Of a stretch of 64,000 bases of DNA, positions 52,299-61,752 are shown in pieces. A model generated the notes under the pieces. That model had not been told where the DNA came from, ran no database searches, and saw only the letters and a program-made list of their open reading frames with translations. This stretch comes from Atopobiaceae bacterium (lineage in GTDB: Bacteria; Actinomycetota; Coriobacteriia; Coriobacteriales; Atopobiaceae). The first letter of the stretch is position 1. Every line of letters starts with the position of its first letter. A program made the translations under genes and the position numbers. The stretch covers positions 1 to 64,000 of the forward strand of contig JAFWMI010000070.1 of the NCBI GenBank assembly GCA_017513965.1. The letters are read 5' to 3'.

Positions 52299-53944
52299 TT
52301 GTTCTTTATGCCTACGATGACGGTGTTGTCGGCTTGGATGTTGTCCGCCTCGACGGCGGCCTCGTCGCTGCTCTGCGCGATTACCTTAACCGGCACCTTG
52401 GTAACAATGCCGCGGCTTGGGTCAAGCAACACATTGAGGTACGACGAGCTCTCTTCGTCGCTCTGTACCGCCTCAACGGGAACGATGAGGGAGTCGGGCA
52501 CGCTGCGCAGAATGAGCGAGGCGTGTGCCGTCATTTCGGTGGTAATGCGCTCATCGGGGTCTTCCAGGGCGATAATCGCCATCTTGATGCCGTCACGATC
52601 CTCCACGCTTGCCACCGACGATGTTATGGAGAGATCTGGAATGGACGGGAAGGTGATTCTTGCCTCAAGACCCTCGCGCACGCGCTTTTGGTTCTTCTCC
52701 GGAATCTCTATCTCCAAACGCAGGCTAGAGGTGTCCTCGATGCTGCAGAGTTGTGTGGAGCGGCTCACGGCTGCGGATTCCTTGGCCTTGTCCTCATTCA
52801 CGTGCGTCACGACGCCCGAGATGGGCGCGTGGATTACGAGGCTGTCCTGTTGCTCAACTGCCAGGTCGTATGTTTGCTGTATGGCTGCCAAGACGTCCTG
52901 GGCGTCTCTGAGCTGCGCTTCGGCTTTCTCAACCTCGATTTTTGCGCGGTCGATGCTGGCGTGAAGTTCCGTTTCGTCCACCTCTTCGGTAACGTCCACC
53001 TCGACGTCGTCCTCGTTGGTCCCTTCGCCCTCAGTTGAGGTTTGGCGCTTTCGCTTGTTGAGCTCCTCGCGACGCTTCGTGGCTTCGTCCAACTTCTTTT
53101 GCGCATCGTTGAGCACGTCGTTTGCCAGGCCAAGCGTCTGCTCTCGTGCGTCCACGTCGGCCTGCGCGCTCTCGAGTGCCTCCTGTGCTTTTTGCACGGC
53201 ATCACGGATTGTGGGGCTTTCGAGCGTGAAGATCACGTAGCCCCGCTCCACCTCGCTGCCTTCCTCCACGTTGGCCGACGCGATTGTGCCCGATATGTTT
53301 GGGGATACGCTCTGTTCGTCTATGGGGCGAATGAGCGCGGTGGCTTCCAGCGTGTCGAGGAACTCGCCATGCGTAATGGTTGCCGTAACGTATTCGGGCT
53401 CATCCTGTGGAGCCTCACTTTTGTTCTTGTGCGTAAAGGCCCAAACTCCCGCTCCCACCGCAACGAGTAAGAGCACGAGGATGATGACGACCCTCGTCCT
53501 GGTTCGCCGGCGCTTGGTAACTCGAATGTCCTCCTCGGCCTGCTTAGACGAAAGGTAGGGCGTGGCCACATCGCTCACGTAGTAGGAACGGTCCTCGCTC
53601 ACTGCCGCGACTTCGTTGCGCGACAGCGGCTCCTCTGAGTCGTCGTAATCCAACTGAGGATCGGGAATGCTCTCGGGATAGAGCTCTGAGGGCTGCGAAG
53701 GCTCGTCCTGCTCTTCTTCCTCGTCCTGCTCGTATGAATCCAGAGGTATGGGAGCCATGTGCTTTGCACGCACGGAGGAGAGCTGCTCCTGTTGCTCGCT
53801 TAGCATGTCCTTGCGCTCCATGCCGTACCCCAAGGCGGGCGAGGCTATGGTGTCGTCGCTAGAGAATGACGGCAAGTCGCTTATGGAGAGCTTGCGTGTG
53901 GCGTCGGCGTCGTCGTTTGTGTGCTCGTTTGGCGTGTTTGTCAT
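52283..53944 (-). CDS. HlyD/MacA-type efflux adaptor protein
   Basis: A 553-residue protein. An unusually long acidic cytoplasmic tail (1-140), a transmembrane helix (about 150-170) and a membrane-fusion-protein domain follow. The lipoyl-like half reads 'SVSPNISGTIASANVEEGSEVERG', then a coiled coil of about 120 residues and the second half 'LVIHAPISGVVTHVNEDKA'. The family links an ABC or RND pump to the cell exterior. There is no ABC permease or ATPase next to it, so it appears orphaned. ATG 53944 follows AGGAACAGCT. Confidence 0.8.
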   Translation of the reverse strand: MTNTPNEHTNDDADATRKLSISDLPSFSSDDTIASPALGYGMERKDMLSEQQEQLSSVRAKHMAPIPLDSYEQDEEEEQDEPSQPSELYPESIPDPQLDYDDSEEPLSRNEVAAVSEDRSYYVSDVATPYLSSKQAEEDIRVTKRRRTRTRVVIILVLLLVAVGAGVWAFTHKNKSEAPQDEPEYVTATITHGEFLDTLEATALIRPIDEQSVSPNISGTIASANVEEGSEVERGYVIFTLESPTIRDAVQKAQEALESAQADVDAREQTLGLANDVLNDAQKKLDEATKRREELNKRKRQTSTEGEGTNEDDVEVDVTEEVDETELHASIDRAKIEVEKAEAQLRDAQDVLAAIQQTYDLAVEQQDSLVIHAPISGVVTHVNEDKAKESAAVSRSTQLCSIEDTSSLRLEIEIPEKNQKRVREGLEARITFPSIPDLSITSSVASVEDRDGIKMAIIALEDPDERITTEMTAHASLILRSVPDSLIVPVEAVQSDEESSSYLNVLLDPSRGIVTKVPVKVIAQSSDEAAVEADNIQADNTVIVGIKNKATDK

Positions 53945-54164
53945 AGCTGTTCCTGCAACGTTGGTGGCTTCATAGCTCGGGTAGAGAAAGGATACCGCAA
54001 AAGGTGTGCTAGGCACACAGAAGATGGCAGTGTTTGTCGACAGTCCTCATCTCTCCACGTAGTACAATCTTAATCTTGCGTAGCTCGGTGCCGTCTACAC
54101 TGCGCTGCCGTCTGCAAAAGGATCGCCCGTACCGGCACGGGGCGAGAAGACGAAAGGAACCCCT

Positions 54165-55934
54165 ATGGCAAGTTTTTCCATGCACACGCACACATGCAAC
54201 GAGCTGCGTGCGGGTGACATCGACACCCAGGTTGTGCTCACCGGCTGGGTATGGCATCGCCGGGATCACGGTGGCCTGATCTTCATTGATCTTCGTGATC
54301 GCGAGGGGTTGACTCAGGTATCGTTTGACCCGGACCTTTGCAGCGCCGAGGTATTCCACACGGCAGAGACCGTACGTACCGAATGGCCCATCAAGGTGAC
54401 TGGTGTCGTGCGTCCCCGCCCTGAGGGTATGGCGAATCCGAGGCTGGCCACGGGCGAGATTGAGGTGCTCGCCTCGCAAATCGAGGTGCTCAACACGAGC
54501 CGTACGCCTGCGTTCCAAATTGAGGACGAGCTGGACTTGGCGGAGGACATTCGCCTGCGCTATCGCTATCTCGACTTGCGCCGGCCGTCCATGATGAGCA
54601 ATCTGCGCCTGCGTTCCGACTTTACCTTTGCCATACGCGACGCACTGCATCGCCGCGCCTTCATGGAGGTGGAGACGCCAGCGCTGTTTAAGTCCACGCC
54701 TGAGGGTGCGCGCGACTTCGTCGTCCCCAGTCGTCTGCAGTCCGGCAAGTTCTACGCGCTTCCGCAGAGTCCACAGCTCCTCAAGCAGTTGCTCATGGTG
54801 GGTGGCGTCGAGCGATACTATCAGGTGGCAAAGTGCTTCCGCGACGAAGACCTGCGTGCCGACCGCCAGCCTGAGTTCACGCAGGTGGACATTGAGATGA
54901 GCTTCGTTGAGCAAGACGATGTGATGGGTGCGCTCGAGGAGGCGCTCGCAGACGCCTTCGCCGCGGTGGGGGTGGAGATGTCCACGCCGCTCAGGCGCCT
55001 TACGTATCGTGAGGCCATGGACACATACGGAACCGACAAGCCCGACACGCGCTACGACATGCGCCTGCACGACGTGACGGACCTCTTCCATGAGTCCAAG
55101 TTCAAGATTTTTGCCACGGCGGCCAACACCGACGGCCAAGTTATAAAGTGCATCAAGGTAAACGAGGCGGGGAAGTGGGCCCGCAGCCGTATTGACAAGC
55201 TCTCCAAGGTAGCGGCCACGTTTGGCGCAAAGGGCCTGGCATGGATCGCCTTCCGTGAAGACGGTTCGGTGAACAGCCCCATCGTCAAGTTCTTCTCGGA
55301 CGAGGAGATGGAAGGCCTGCGCGCGGCATGCGACGTGGAGCCTGGCGACCTGGTGCTGTTTGCTGCAGGACCATGGCAGTCTACCTGTGAGATTCTCGGT
55401 GGCATGCGCGTTCACATGGCAAAGGCCATGGAACTGCCGCTCGAGGGTCACGACTTCCTGTGGGTCGTCGATTTCCCGCTGGTGCACTGGGACGAGGAGG
55501 CGCAGCGATACGCGGCCGAGCACCAACCCTTTACGCAGCCCGAAGAGGCGGATATTGAGCGGCTCGAGACAGACCCCCTCTCGGTGGGGTCGCACACGTA
55601 CGACTTTGTGATGGACGGGTACGAGGCCGGTGGCGGCGGCATGCGCGTGCACAATGCCGAGCTGCAGATGCGCATCCTCAAGCTGCTGGGCTTTACCGAG
55701 GAGCGTGCGCGTGAGCAGTTTGGGTTCTTGCTTGAGGCGCTTGAGTACGGCGCTCCTCCCATGGGTGGCTTTGCCCTTGGACTGGACCGTGTATGCATGC
55801 TGTTGGCGGGCTGTGACTCGATTCGCGAAGTGATGGCGTTCCCCAAAACGACCAACGGCAATGACCTTATGAGTGACGCACCCTCCGCCGTGTCCGACCG
55901 ACAGCTCAAGGATGTGGGCCTACGTCTGCTCTAG
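54165..55934 (+). CDS. aspS: aspartyl-tRNA synthetase
   Basis: A 589-residue class IIb synthetase. An N-terminal OB-fold anticodon-binding domain reads 'GWVWHRRDHGGLIFIDLRDREG'. Motif 2 is 'FRDEDLRADRQPEFTQVDIEMSF', a GAD insertion sits around 290-410, and motif 3 is 'GGFALGLDRVCMLLAG'. His35 in the 'RRDHG' block is the residue usually found in non-discriminating enzymes that also charge tRNA-Asn; the discriminating E. coli type has Leu there. AAAGGAACCCC precedes the ATG. Confidence 0.95.
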   Translation: MASFSMHTHTCNELRAGDIDTQVVLTGWVWHRRDHGGLIFIDLRDREGLTQVSFDPDLCSAEVFHTAETVRTEWPIKVTGVVRPRPEGMANPRLATGEIEVLASQIEVLNTSRTPAFQIEDELDLAEDIRLRYRYLDLRRPSMMSNLRLRSDFTFAIRDALHRRAFMEVETPALFKSTPEGARDFVVPSRLQSGKFYALPQSPQLLKQLLMVGGVERYYQVAKCFRDEDLRADRQPEFTQVDIEMSFVEQDDVMGALEEALADAFAAVGVEMSTPLRRLTYREAMDTYGTDKPDTRYDMRLHDVTDLFHESKFKIFATAANTDGQVIKCIKVNEAGKWARSRIDKLSKVAATFGAKGLAWIAFREDGSVNSPIVKFFSDEEMEGLRAACDVEPGDLVLFAAGPWQSTCEILGGMRVHMAKAMELPLEGHDFLWVVDFPLVHWDEEAQRYAAEHQPFTQPEEADIERLETDPLSVGSHTYDFVMDGYEAGGGGMRVHNAELQMRILKLLGFTEERAREQFGFLLEALEYGAPPMGGFALGLDRVCMLLAGCDSIREVMAFPKTTNGNDLMSDAPSAVSDRQLKDVGLRLL

Positions 55935-55960
55935 CCGTAGCGATTCCGCAGGTGATGGGA

Positions 55961-56000
55961 GCCACGCGAGGGTCTTTGAGAGCGAGAGCCTTCGCGTGGC
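55961..56000 (+). other. strong hairpin between aspS and the flippase gene
   Basis: GCCACGCGAGGG and CCTTCGCGTGGC form a 12-bp stem with one G-U pair. No T tract follows and the next ribosome-binding site lies 7 bases downstream, so it could attenuate or stabilise the mRNA. Confidence 0.55.
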
Positions 56001-56015
56001 CTATATGGAGGGACC

Positions 56016-57380
56016 ATGAGGCGTAACCGATATAGCCAACAGTTCGAGCCGCCCGCACAGCCGCCGAGGATAGTCCGTGCGGCAAATCGCTGGTGGGATC
56101 GACTGCTCGACGTAGCTGACAAGCGGTCGTTCTCTCGAGGCGCCTCTGAGTATGCCGCCAATCAAACGATGCGCGATTACGTGCTCAACACCCTGGGACT
56201 TGGTGCCTGGGGTGCGCTCTTTCCGCTGCTTTCCATCGTGGCGACACAACTGGCAGGTCCCGAGCAGGCCGGTATGTTCTCCATGGCGTTTACCACTGCC
56301 ACGCTGCTGCTCTATGTGGGCAACTATGGCGTACGGACCTTCCAGGTCTCAGACATCGAGGAGACCGAATCGTTCGCCTCGTATCAGGTACAGCGCTTCG
56401 TCACCTGCGCGGTTATGCTCTTGGTGGGATGGCTTTGGTGTTCGATACGCGGTTATGATGCGACCATGAGCCTCATTACGTGGGGGGCATTTGGATTCCG
56501 GGCGGTGGACGCATTGGCCGACGCCTATGAGGGCCGCCTGCAACAGATGGGAAAGCTCTATTTGTCCGGCGTTTCTCAGGCGGCGCGCTCGTTGCTGGGC
56601 ATTGCCGTCTTCACGATCCTGCTCTTTGTGACCCGCTCGCTTGTGATAGCGAGCATTGGAATGGCAATCTCGGCAGTTGCCTCGTTTGTCCTGCTCACCC
56701 TTCCGCTCGCGTTGCTCGAGACGCCCAAGTCGCGCGGGATCGAGCTCATAGAGATACAAGAGCTCTTTGTGGAGTGCTTTCCCTCCTTTGCGGCGCAGTT
56801 CCTCTTTGCCCTGATCGAGACCATGCCAAAGTTCGCGATGGAAGGCGTGCTGCCATACGAGAGCCAAGTGTTCTTTAACGCCATCTACTTCCCCGCTCAG
56901 TCAATCCTCATGATTGTGGGGTTTGTGTACAAGCCACAGCTCGTGCGCATTGCCAACGCATGGGCGGACCGTATGCGCAGGGCTCGGTTCGACCTGATTG
57001 TTTTTGCCATGCTCGGCGTGAGCGTTTTGGTGACGGTCGTGATGTTCGTCGCGTTTGCCGTGGTGGGCGTCTGGCTCAATGGCTTGCTCTATGGCACCGA
57101 CTTTGAGCCGTATCGCATGGCCCAGTACCTCATGATAATTGCTGGGGGACTGTCGGCGGCCATCGACTTCCTGTATCAGATCATCACGGTGCTTCGTCAG
57201 CAGGCTGCGGCCACGATCATGTACCTCATTGCCTTTGTGGTGGTCGCCGTGGCCTCCATCATCTTGGTTCGCGTGGTGGGCTTTATGGGCGCCGTGTACG
57301 CGTATCTCATTGTGATGGCGGTATTGTTTGTGATGCTGGCCGTGCAATACACGCTTGTTCGCATCTCGTCCGCTCGATAG
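56016..57380 (+). CDS. polysaccharide flippase-like membrane protein (Wzx/MATE-like)
   Basis: A 454-residue polytopic protein with 12 or more hydrophobic helices in the polysaccharide-biosynthesis/MOP pattern: 'LLSIVATQLAGPEQAGMFSMAF', 'YVGNYGVRTFQVSDIEE' and 'FSPAQSILMIVGF'-like segments. The family flips lipid-linked sugars from inside to outside. GGAGGGACC precedes the ATG. It is followed by a CapA-family gene after 147 bases and may belong to one capsule-export set. Confidence 0.8.
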   Translation: MRRNRYSQQFEPPAQPPRIVRAANRWWDRLLDVADKRSFSRGASEYAANQTMRDYVLNTLGLGAWGALFPLLSIVATQLAGPEQAGMFSMAFTTATLLLYVGNYGVRTFQVSDIEETESFASYQVQRFVTCAVMLLVGWLWCSIRGYDATMSLITWGAFGFRAVDALADAYEGRLQQMGKLYLSGVSQAARSLLGIAVFTILLFVTRSLVIASIGMAISAVASFVLLTLPLALLETPKSRGIELIEIQELFVECFPSFAAQFLFALIETMPKFAMEGVLPYESQVFFNAIYFPAQSILMIVGFVYKPQLVRIANAWADRMRRARFDLIVFAMLGVSVLVTVVMFVAFAVVGVWLNGLLYGTDFEPYRMAQYLMIIAGGLSAAIDFLYQIITVLRQQAAATIMYLIAFVVVAVASIILVRVVGFMGAVYAYLIVMAVLFVMLAVQYTLVRISSAR

Positions 57381-57526
57381 GTTTGGCCTTGCCGGCAGAG
57401 CCGTTGTTGGTTGAGCCGGCGCAGAGGATGAGATTGCGTCCGCAGGTCCTAGGGAATACTTCCATTCTGCAGATGCATGGCAGCCAAATCGCGTATCATC
57501 GGAAGAACGCAATATGAGGAGGAACC

Positions 57527-59149
57527 ATGGCAAATCACGCAAGGCGCATGTCGCCTGATGAAGATGCCCGCAGAGCACACGCTCGTCAGCCACAACAACG
57601 GCGCGCCTCGACGCAGAGAAGGAGCACGGCGCGTCACGCCGCCCCTCGCCACCAGGCGCCACAGGCGCAGCGTCAGAGGTCGGCGCCACCCCGCGACAGC
57701 CGTAGGCTGCGTCCGGCTCGTCCGCCAAAGCGCAGCAGCATCGTGCTTCCGCTCGTGGCGGTGCTGGTAGGTGTGGCAGTACTGGGACTGGGCGGCTTTT
57801 TGGTGGTTCGGTCGTGCTCAAACGGCGCTCAGAGCGGCAATACTGCCCAGGATGCGCAGGGCATTGAAGCCGTTGAGCAGGGAGGCAATGCGGGAACGGC
57901 TTCCGCCAGCAGTCCGGGATCGGTTGACATCAACCTGCTTATGGTGGGCGACATGCTCTTCCACTATCAGGTGCGCATGAGCGGCCTGCAGTCGGACGGG
58001 AGTCGCAACTACGACCATCTCTTCACGAATGTGCTCAACGAGCTTGCCAACAAGGACATCAAGGTGATCAACCAGGAGACGCCGCTCGGTGGGCCCATCT
58101 TTGAGGGAAGTGCGCCAGACGGCTTTGACGGGTACCCCGAGTTCAATGGTCCGCAGGAGGTGGGAGACGCCGAGGTTAAGGCGGGGTTCAACGTGATCCT
58201 CAAGGCCACGAACCATGCCATGGACCACAGTGCCAGCTTTGAGGATCCTTATACGCTGGTAAAGAGCGAGCAAGAGTTCTGGGCAACCAAGCATCCCGAG
58301 GTTGCCGTGATTGGTGAGGTAAACCCAGCCGACGAGAATGCGTCCGTGGACGACGTGTACGTGTACGAGAAGGATGGGTTCAAGGTCGCCCTGCTCAACT
58401 ACACGCAGGACCTCAATGGCAACGAACCACACGACACGCAGGGCGCCATCTCGATGCTCGAGGAGGAGCACGTGAAGGCCACCATGGCCAAGGCGCGTGA
58501 GCTGGCCGACATGATCGTGGTCTTCCCGCACTGGGGCGAGGAATACAACCTCGAGCCGGTCGACATGCAGTATGAGTGGGCACAGCTGTTTGTGGATGAG
58601 GGCGCCGACGTTATTATCGGCAACCATCCGCATGTGTTTGAGCCCGTTACCACGTATGAGGGCAAGGACGGCAAGATCGTGCCCTGCTATTGGTCCACGG
58701 GCAACTTCGTGAGCACATCCCCCAGCAACGAGAGCCTCGTGGGCGGCATTGCGGAGGTAACGCTGCGCAAGGAGGCAGACGGCACCTGCAAGGTTGCTGC
58801 CGCGTCGTTTGTGCCCATTGTGACGCATCTGGGGCTTTCCAACGACATGACGACGTACTTGCTGAGCGACTGGACCAACGACTTGGCCGCAACCAACGAG
58901 CTTCACACCGACATCAACGACGCGGACAACACGGGACTTACCGTGGAATGGGCCAATGACTTCTGTCGCGAGGTGCTGGGCTCCAAGTTTGACGTCGAAC
59001 GCTCCGTGCTCGAGCTGGACGTCACAACGGCCGAGCACACCTCGGGCGGCTCGAGCTCGTCCAACGAAACCGCTTCCTCGGGCACCGATGACTCAGCGGG
59101 CGAAGAGAAGGCTGAGGTTGTTGAGGTGGAGGTAGACGAGGCGGCGTAG
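57527..59149 (+). CDS. membrane-anchored CapA family protein, second copy
   Basis: A 540-residue protein. A long Arg/Gln-rich cytoplasmic tail (1-70), a transmembrane helix (about 72-94) and a CapA domain beginning 'INLLMVGDMLFHY' (Asp142) follow. It has 'ILKATNHAMDHSA', 'VVFPHWGEEYN' and 'IIGNHPHVFEPV', the metal-binding-type histidines of the family. The end is a Ser/Glu-rich tail. It shares the block 'VYVYEKDGFKVALLN' with the protein at 50910, so both came from one ancestor. AGGAGGAACC precedes the ATG. Confidence 0.83.
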   Translation: MANHARRMSPDEDARRAHARQPQQRRASTQRRSTARHAAPRHQAPQAQRQRSAPPRDSRRLRPARPPKRSSIVLPLVAVLVGVAVLGLGGFLVVRSCSNGAQSGNTAQDAQGIEAVEQGGNAGTASASSPGSVDINLLMVGDMLFHYQVRMSGLQSDGSRNYDHLFTNVLNELANKDIKVINQETPLGGPIFEGSAPDGFDGYPEFNGPQEVGDAEVKAGFNVILKATNHAMDHSASFEDPYTLVKSEQEFWATKHPEVAVIGEVNPADENASVDDVYVYEKDGFKVALLNYTQDLNGNEPHDTQGAISMLEEEHVKATMAKARELADMIVVFPHWGEEYNLEPVDMQYEWAQLFVDEGADVIIGNHPHVFEPVTTYEGKDGKIVPCYWSTGNFVSTSPSNESLVGGIAEVTLRKEADGTCKVAAASFVPIVTHLGLSNDMTTYLLSDWTNDLAATNELHTDINDADNTGLTVEWANDFCREVLGSKFDVERSVLELDVTTAEHTSGGSSSSNETASSGTDDSAGEEKAEVVEVEVDEAA

Positions 59150-59186
59150 TCCACTTTGGCATATGGGATAGGGTGCTCCCTCGCAT

Positions 59187-60269
59187 CTAGACGCAATCGT
59201 ACAAGGATTGCAGGATGCGGGGGAGCATCTCTTGTATTTGGCGCAGCGTGGGACGTCCTTGGATGTGGGCCAGTTCGTTGTGAAGGGTGCTGGAGAGCTC
59301 GGGCACGAGTTGGATGGCGATCGAGATGGCCCAGATGAATCCCTGCGTTTGCACGCCAAGGCGTGTGAGCGGCAGTACGAGCCACGCGATGGACGGAGCG
59401 GGGTCGTTGGTGGGGACTATCTGCATGAATGCCGTACTCGCGGCGGCGATGGCAGCAAGACGCAACACTGCGCGAAGGGCTTCCTGGGGTGCGGTTTGCG
59501 GCGAGATTACGTATTGCATGGCGAATGTGAGCACGAGGATGGCCGTGAGGGGTCGGATTGCTCCGAGCAGCCTGCGTGGGGGGACTCGTGTCGCTGTGCA
59601 ACACACGAGCATTGCTGCGGTGCAGGCAAAGAGCGTGACGGGGTCGCTCAGATGCAGGATGACCACGGTAAAGACAACGAGGGCAAGGGAAGCCACGATT
59701 GTGCGCGTGCGAGGCTTACGGGCGACGACGGGTTCGACGTTGTCCGCTGCTGCGTTTGCGTGCTCAGGCAATGACGTGGCAAGGTTTGTGGCCAGCAATC
59801 CACACAGGACTCCGGTGACGCATGCCGCCGTTAGGAGGAGGGGGGATGCGTACCACACCACAGAGCTGCCCAAAAGCAACGACGCCACCATGAGCTGTCC
59901 GGCCACGTGCAGTAGGGCACCCACCACCGAGACCATCCACAGGCGCATGGTCCTGAGCCTGGAGAGCGGTACCATGCCTGCCAGTGCAAGCACTGTGCCC
60001 GCTCCGGCGTACAGCATGGTAATGGGGGAGCCGAACAGGAGACCAGAGGCGAGGACCTTGATGGCGGCAATGCAGCAGGCGCCCGAAACGTCGTGGCGGG
60101 CAAGGCACACGAGAACGGGAATGTTTGCCAGCCCGAGCTTGATTCCGGGAATGGGGATGGGCACAAAGGTCTCTGCATAGCCAAGGAGCAGGGCAAGTGC
60201 GGCAAGCACGCCGATATTGGTCCAGCGAAGCTGCTCTGCAGGGGTAAGAGGCCGTGTCTCTGCGCTCAC
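59187..60269 (-). CDS. Gx-transporter/HepI-like domain fused to an EcfT-like domain
   Basis: A 360-residue membrane protein. Residues ~15-190 match the Gx transporter family (once called heptaprenyl diphosphate synthase component I): 'FVPIPIPGIKLGLANIPVLVCL'. Residues ~200-360 resemble the EcfT/CbiQ transmembrane component of ECF transporters, with 'LLGAIRPLTAILVLTFAMQYV' and a coupling-helix-like 'LHNELAHIQGRP'. The GTG at 60269 lies one base after the stop of the NusG-II gene, so the two are coupled. No ECF ATPases are nearby. The family often occurs near NusG-II and ApbE in flavin-based extracytoplasmic electron transfer sets. Confidence 0.7.
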   Translation of the reverse strand: MSAETRPLTPAEQLRWTNIGVLAALALLLGYAETFVPIPIPGIKLGLANIPVLVCLARHDVSGACCIAAIKVLASGLLFGSPITMLYAGAGTVLALAGMVPLSRLRTMRLWMVSVVGALLHVAGQLMVASLLLGSSVVWYASPLLLTAACVTGVLCGLLATNLATSLPEHANAAADNVEPVVARKPRTRTIVASLALVVFTVVILHLSDPVTLFACTAAMLVCCTATRVPPRRLLGAIRPLTAILVLTFAMQYVISPQTAPQEALRAVLRLAAIAAASTAFMQIVPTNDPAPSIAWLVLPLTRLGVQTQGFIWAISIAIQLVPELSSTLHNELAHIQGRPTLRQIQEMLPRILQSLYDCV

Positions 60270-60270
60270 G

Positions 60271-60708
60271 TTATCGTGCCACCAAATCAACGTTCGCGCT
60301 GGAGCCGTTGCCCCAGTCCACGGCGTCTTCGTTGAGCTCGGTCGATTCGCCACCTTCTGCCACGACCTCAACCCATAGTTTGTGTGGAAGGCATATGATC
60401 TGTTCGCCCGCATGCGAAATGGGCTGCTGCTTAAGACAGCTGCCCTTTGGGCAGTCCGCCTCCTCCATGCGCAGGCTGCCATTCTCTATGACGAGCGTGT
60501 TCTTCCCCAAATCCGTGACGACGGTCAGCCTGGCGTCTTGGGATAGGGGGAGCGTTCTTTGCTCACCGTCTCCGTCGTGCACGATGGCGTTGAGTTGGGT
60601 TGTCGTCTTGTTGTGCCAAGGGCCAAAAAGGACGCATGCACCCACGAGGACGGCAGCTACGAAAACGCCGACGACGATGGTCGCAAGGTTGTCTTTGATG
60701 GTCTGCAT
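60271..60708 (-). CDS. NusG domain II-containing membrane-anchored protein
   Basis: A 145-residue protein with an N-terminal transmembrane anchor (about 9-28) and an extracytoplasmic NusG-II domain. It has 'LVIENGSLRMEEADCPKGSCLKQQPISHAGEQIICLPHKL', in which the pattern CPxxxC...G....CLPH is characteristic. These proteins go with Gx transporters and ApbE and have an unproven role in redox or flavin processes. AAGGAGG lies 9 bases before the ATG. It is divergent from apbE. Confidence 0.8.
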   Translation of the reverse strand: MQTIKDNLATIVVGVFVAAVLVGACVLFGPWHNKTTTQLNAIVHDGDGEQRTLPLSQDARLTVVTDLGKNTLVIENGSLRMEEADCPKGSCLKQQPISHAGEQIICLPHKLWVEVVAEGGESTELNEDAVDWGNGSSANVDLVAR

Positions 60709-60766
60709 GTTTGTTGGCCTCCTTCGCATGGCCCAGTGTATCATGGTGCAGATTGGAGGACATCTG

Positions 60767-61747
60767 GTGAACCTTACTCGCAAACAACTTCTTCGTGCGC
60801 TACTTCCAGCACTCGCCCTTCCCTTAGGAGGGTGTGCACGTCCGGAAGAGGTTCAAACCACCGTGTTCCATTTTGACACGGTGTGCACGATGGGCGGCCT
60901 AATGGACCAAGGCGTGCTCGATGAGGCAAAGCGCATGTGCGAGCGGTTTGAGCAGCTCTTTTCGCGCACCATACCCACGAGTGACGTGGCGAGGGTGAAT
61001 GCGGCGCAGGGAGTGCCCGTGCGTGTGGATTATCGCACGGTCGACCTCGTAAGAAAGGCCCTGGAGTATTGCGAGGCATCCGACGGCCTCTTTGACATCA
61101 CCATTGGTGCCGTCTCGGAGTTGTGGGACTTTACCAAGGGCGTCGTACCTGCCAAGGAACAGGTTGAGCGTGCGCTACCCCATGTGGGGTGGGAACGCGT
61201 TCGGGTGGACGACGAGACCATTACGCTCGAAGACCCGCTGGCGCGACTGGACTTGGGTGGCATCGCCAAGGGCTATATTGCCGATCAGCTTATCGAGCGC
61301 TTCGAGAGGCGAGGGGTAACGAGCGCATTTGTAAACCTGGGCGGCAACGTTAAGGTGCTCGGTGCCAAGGCGGATGGCACGCCCTGGCACGTGGGGGTGC
61401 GCGATCCCGAGGACGAAGCAGGGGTGAACGTCGTGGCACGTGTGGCTACGACGGGGGGCTCGTTGGTGACAAGTGGGCTCTATGAGCGGTGCTTTGAGCA
61501 CGACGGAAAACGATACTGGCACATTCTCGATCCCCGCACGGGATACCCTGTGCAAACCGACATCGTTTCGGCGTCAATCTTTAGTCAAGAGTCGATTGAT
61601 GGCGATGGCTACACCAAACCGCTTTTTATGTTGGGTGAGCGCGACGCGCTGGACTTCTTGGCGGCCCATCCGGGACTTCAGGCACTGCTGGTGAGGCAGG
61701 ATGGGACGATTGTGACGACCGAATCGTCCGAGTTCGAGCTTGTATAA
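60767..61747 (+). CDS. apbE: FAD:protein FMN transferase lipoprotein
   Basis: A 326-residue ApbE protein with a lipoprotein signal ('LALPLGGC', Cys23). It has 'LDLGGIAKGYIADQLI', 'GGSLVTSGLYERCFEHDGKRYWHILDPRTGYP' in part, and the metal-binding end 'SIDGDGYTKPLFMLG'. The family moves FMN from FAD onto Thr of a target protein outside the cell. The GTG at 60767 has GGAGG 7 bases before it and starts the signal peptide correctly. Divergent from the NusG-II gene with a 58-base gap, so regulated from the same short region. Confidence 0.9.
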   Translation: MNLTRKQLLRALLPALALPLGGCARPEEVQTTVFHFDTVCTMGGLMDQGVLDEAKRMCERFEQLFSRTIPTSDVARVNAAQGVPVRVDYRTVDLVRKALEYCEASDGLFDITIGAVSELWDFTKGVVPAKEQVERALPHVGWERVRVDDETITLEDPLARLDLGGIAKGYIADQLIERFERRGVTSAFVNLGGNVKVLGAKADGTPWHVGVRDPEDEAGVNVVARVATTGGSLVTSGLYERCFEHDGKRYWHILDPRTGYPVQTDIVSASIFSQESIDGDGYTKPLFMLGERDALDFLAAHPGLQALLVRQDGTIVTTESSEFELV

Positions 61748-61752
61748 ACCTG

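Noticed and set aside
54009-55652. A 547-codon minus-strand frame opposite aspS
   Set aside because: aspS has complete class II motifs; the reverse frame has a His/Leu/Arg-rich, non-protein-like pattern.
57818-59038. A 406-codon minus-strand frame opposite the second CapA gene
   Set aside because: No recognisable motif, and it is fully inside a gene with good family matches.
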